DNA of 7,311 nucleotides from Deltaproteobacteria bacterium (GTDB lineage Bacteria; Desulfobacterota; Desulfuromonadia; Desulfuromonadales; BM103): NCBI GenBank assembly GCA_019313105.1, contig JAFDBW010000289.1:1-7311 (forward strand), given 5' to 3'. The position numbers and the translations under genes are program-made. Under the pieces are notes generated by a model. It did no database searches. It saw only the letters and a list, made by a program, of their open reading frames with translations, and was not told the origin of the DNA. Each line of letters begins with the position of its first letter. The stretch's first letter is position 1. Positions 5,855 to 7,311 of the stretch are shown here, one piece after another.

Positions 5855-6843
5855 GCGATCAATTCAAAGCCCTGCTTCTGACCCGGGAGAACGGTGACGT
5901 TGAGCATCATATCAGGCGGCTCTCGATCGATGACCTTCCTGAGGGTGATGTTATGGTCGCGGTCAAATACTCAAGTCTCAACTACAAGGACTGCCTGGCT
6001 GTCGCCGGTCGGGGAAATATCGTGCGCCATTACCCGATGGTCCCTGGCGTCGACTTGACCGGAGTCGTTTTATCCTCAGATTCTCCAGATTTTCAACCTG
6101 GTGACAAGGTGTTGCTGACCGGCTGGGGCGTCGGGGAACGCTACTGGGGCGGCTATACGCAGCAGGCCCGACTGAAATCCGAATGGCTTATTCCTCTTCC
6201 CGAGGAACTTGGAGATTTGCAAGCTATGGCCATCGGATCAGCAGGTCTTACTGCCATGTTATGCGTTATGGCTCTGGAGGACCAGGGCGTGACTCCGGAG
6301 CAGGGGACTATCCTGGTCACTGGAGCGAGTGGCGGGGTCGGAGGCATTGCAGTCGCACTGCTGGCAGGATTGGGCTACCCTGTTGCGGCGGTTACCGGTA
6401 ACAGAGAACATGATGACTACCTTTCCCAACTGGGTGCGACTGAAATAATAAACCGCTCCGAACTCGAAAAGCCGGCCCGCCCTCTGGAAAAGCAACGCTG
6501 GGCCGGAGCGGTCGACACGGTCGGCGGCAAGGTCCTTTCTCGTCTGCTCGCAGAGATGAAGTACGGTGGCACAGTCGCCGCGACCGGTCTGACCGGAGGG
6601 GCAGAACTTAACACAACTGTCATGCCTTTTATTTTGCGGGCGATCAGGCTGGTTGGGGTGGAGGTGACAACCTGTCCAATCCCCTTGCGAAAAACCGCCT
6701 GGATGCGCCTTTCCAGAGAACTCTCTGACAACCACCTGGAGCAGATTTACAAAATCATCTCGCTGGAAGAGGTCCCGCAGTTTGCCGAAAATCTTTTAGC
6801 CGGGCAGATACACGGTCGCGTGGTGGTTGACTTGAAACTGTGA
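5851..6843 (+). CDS. acuI: AcuI/YhdH-family acryloyl-CoA reductase (NADPH), MDR superfamily
   Basis: A 330-residue cytoplasmic reductase that resembles E. coli YhdH along its whole length. Characterised AcuI enzymes reduce toxic acryloyl-CoA to propanoyl-CoA with NADPH. Hallmarks are SSLNYKDCLAVAGRG (41-55), YPMVPGVDLTGVV (61-73), LLTGWGVGERYWGG (88-101), the cofactor loop TGASGGVGG (157-165), RPLEKQRWAGAVDTVGGKVL (210-229) and TTVMPFILR (255-263). There is no zinc-binding cysteine cluster, as expected for this zinc-free branch. The start is GTG at 5851, overlapping the regulator stop, with AGGAG (5841-5845) five nt before it inside the regulator gene, so translation is probably coupled. Its place behind a FadR-type regulator and opposite a second MDR reductase suggests induction by an acryloyl-CoA-related metabolite, for example from propionate, 3-hydroxypropionate or DMSP metabolism, but no gene for those routes lies in the window. 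A general quinone reductase annotation is a weaker alternative. Confidence 0.94.
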   Translation: MSDQFKALLLTRENGDVEHHIRRLSIDDLPEGDVMVAVKYSSLNYKDCLAVAGRGNIVRHYPMVPGVDLTGVVLSSDSPDFQPGDKVLLTGWGVGERYWGGYTQQARLKSEWLIPLPEELGDLQAMAIGSAGLTAMLCVMALEDQGVTPEQGTILVTGASGGVGGIAVALLAGLGYPVAAVTGNREHDDYLSQLGATEIINRSELEKPARPLEKQRWAGAVDTVGGKVLSRLLAEMKYGGTVAATGLTGGAELNTTVMPFILRAIRLVGVEVTTCPIPLRKTAWMRLSRELSDNHLEQIYKIISLEEVPQFAENLLAGQIHGRVVVDLKL

Positions 6844-6852
6844 GGGGCCTCA

Positions 6853-7260
6853 ATGTTGCGTATCCTTTTGGCTGAGGACAATCCTACGACCCAGAGTCTT
6901 GTCTCTGCTATTATGGAGCAGATGGGGTTCGATCTGACGATTGTTGATAATGGCCAGGCCGCGGTTGAATTCCTTGAAAAGGAAGTGGTTGACCTGGTTC
7001 TGATGGATTGCCAGATGCCGCAGATGGATGGGTTCAAGGCCACCGCCCAGCTGCGTGCCAAGGGGATCGAGACTCCGGTTGTTGCGCTGACCGCCAATGC
7101 CTGCGAGGAAGATGAAGAACAGTGCCTTGCCGCAGGTATGAACGATTTTCTCAGCAAGCCGTTTCGGCTGTCGGAAATGCGAGCCATATTGCAGAAGTGG
7201 TTGGCAGGCAAGCCTCAAAGCGTGCCTTTTCATGTCGGGGATTCAGACGCCCGGGGCTGA
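6853..7260 (+). CDS. Stand-alone response regulator receiver (REC) domain protein
   Basis: A 135-residue protein consisting of a single CheY-like receiver domain and a short tail. The acidic pocket is Glu8-Asp9, the phosphoacceptor is Asp52 (DLVLMDCQMPQMDG), the switch threonine is Thr80 (ALTAN) and the conserved lysine is Lys102 (FLSKPF). All key residues are present, so phosphorylation by a histidine kinase is expected. The CLAAGMNDFLSKPF segment is typical of receivers found in hybrid kinases and phosphorelays. There is no DNA-binding or enzymatic output domain; the last 20 or so residues look disordered. The SD GAGGGG (6842-6847) overlaps the acuI stop codon and lies 5 nt before the ATG, so the gene is the third cistron of the gntR-acuI operon. 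No histidine kinase lies in the window. Output is presumably by protein-protein contact or phosphotransfer; any link to reductase function is unproven. Confidence 0.93.
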   Translation: MLRILLAEDNPTTQSLVSAIMEQMGFDLTIVDNGQAAVEFLEKEVVDLVLMDCQMPQMDGFKATAQLRAKGIETPVVALTANACEEDEEQCLAAGMNDFLSKPFRLSEMRAILQKWLAGKPQSVPFHVGDSDARG

Positions 7261-7272
7261 TAGACTGAACTT

Positions 7273-7311
7273 ATGATGTTGACCAAACTGACATCCATTC
7301 CCACTCTGGTA
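7273..7311 (+). CDS. Possible start of a further gene, cut by the right edge
   Basis: From ATG 7273 (a second ATG follows directly) the frame stays open for 13 codons, MMLTKLTSIPTLV, to the end of the window. There is no good Shine-Dalgarno sequence just before it, and no terminator was seen after the receiver gene, so a fourth operon member is possible. The opposite strand also has open frames here, one of which would end with TAA at 7271-7273, so a convergent gene end cannot be excluded. Nothing can be said about function. Confidence 0.25.
   Translation, partial: MMLTKLTSIPTLV

Overview
The window is gene-dense bacterial chromosome with moderate GC content. It holds six clear protein-coding genes, two of them in a regulator-linked divergent arrangement. 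There is no mobile element, RNA gene or CRISPR array. The gene set (a bacterial M16C metallopeptidase, two medium-chain reductases, a FadR-type GntR regulator, a lone receiver protein and a threonine aldolase) fits a Gram-negative proteobacterium, possibly of the Desulfuromonas/Geobacter kind. That placement is inference from family resemblance only, and the sequence does not prove it.

Left part (1-3700, all minus strand): the first 170 codons of a low-specificity L-threonine aldolase run off the left edge. Upstream of it lies a 985-residue presequence-protease-like M16C zinc metallopeptidase. Each gene has its own plausible sigma-70-type promoter. A strong intrinsic terminator (3702-3733) separates the peptidase from the dehydrogenase gene further right, so these are separate transcription units.

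Right part (3818-7260): a zinc-containing MDR dehydrogenase (minus strand) is divergent from a three-gene plus-strand operon. The operon encodes a FadR-type GntR regulator, an AcuI/YhdH-type acryloyl-CoA reductase and a stand-alone response-regulator receiver domain. The regulator and acuI overlap by 4 nt (GTGA), and the receiver gene's Shine-Dalgarno overlaps the acuI stop codon. The divergent gap holds a perfect 12-bp inverted repeat with a 3-nt centre. Its core, TTGTCAAACAA, matches the FadR-subfamily operator consensus TnGTnnnACnA exactly, and it overlaps plausible promoters in both directions.

The most interesting reading is that one GntR repressor binds one central operator and controls two different MDR reductases, both of which may reduce activated alkenes such as enoyl-CoA or acryloyl-CoA. 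The dehydrogenase keeps the structural-zinc cysteines but has lost the catalytic-zinc ligands, as in reductive MDR enzymes like crotonyl-CoA carboxylase/reductase. The inducing ligand, the true substrates and the kinase partner of the receiver cannot be read from the sequence. The last 51 bases may hold the start of another gene.
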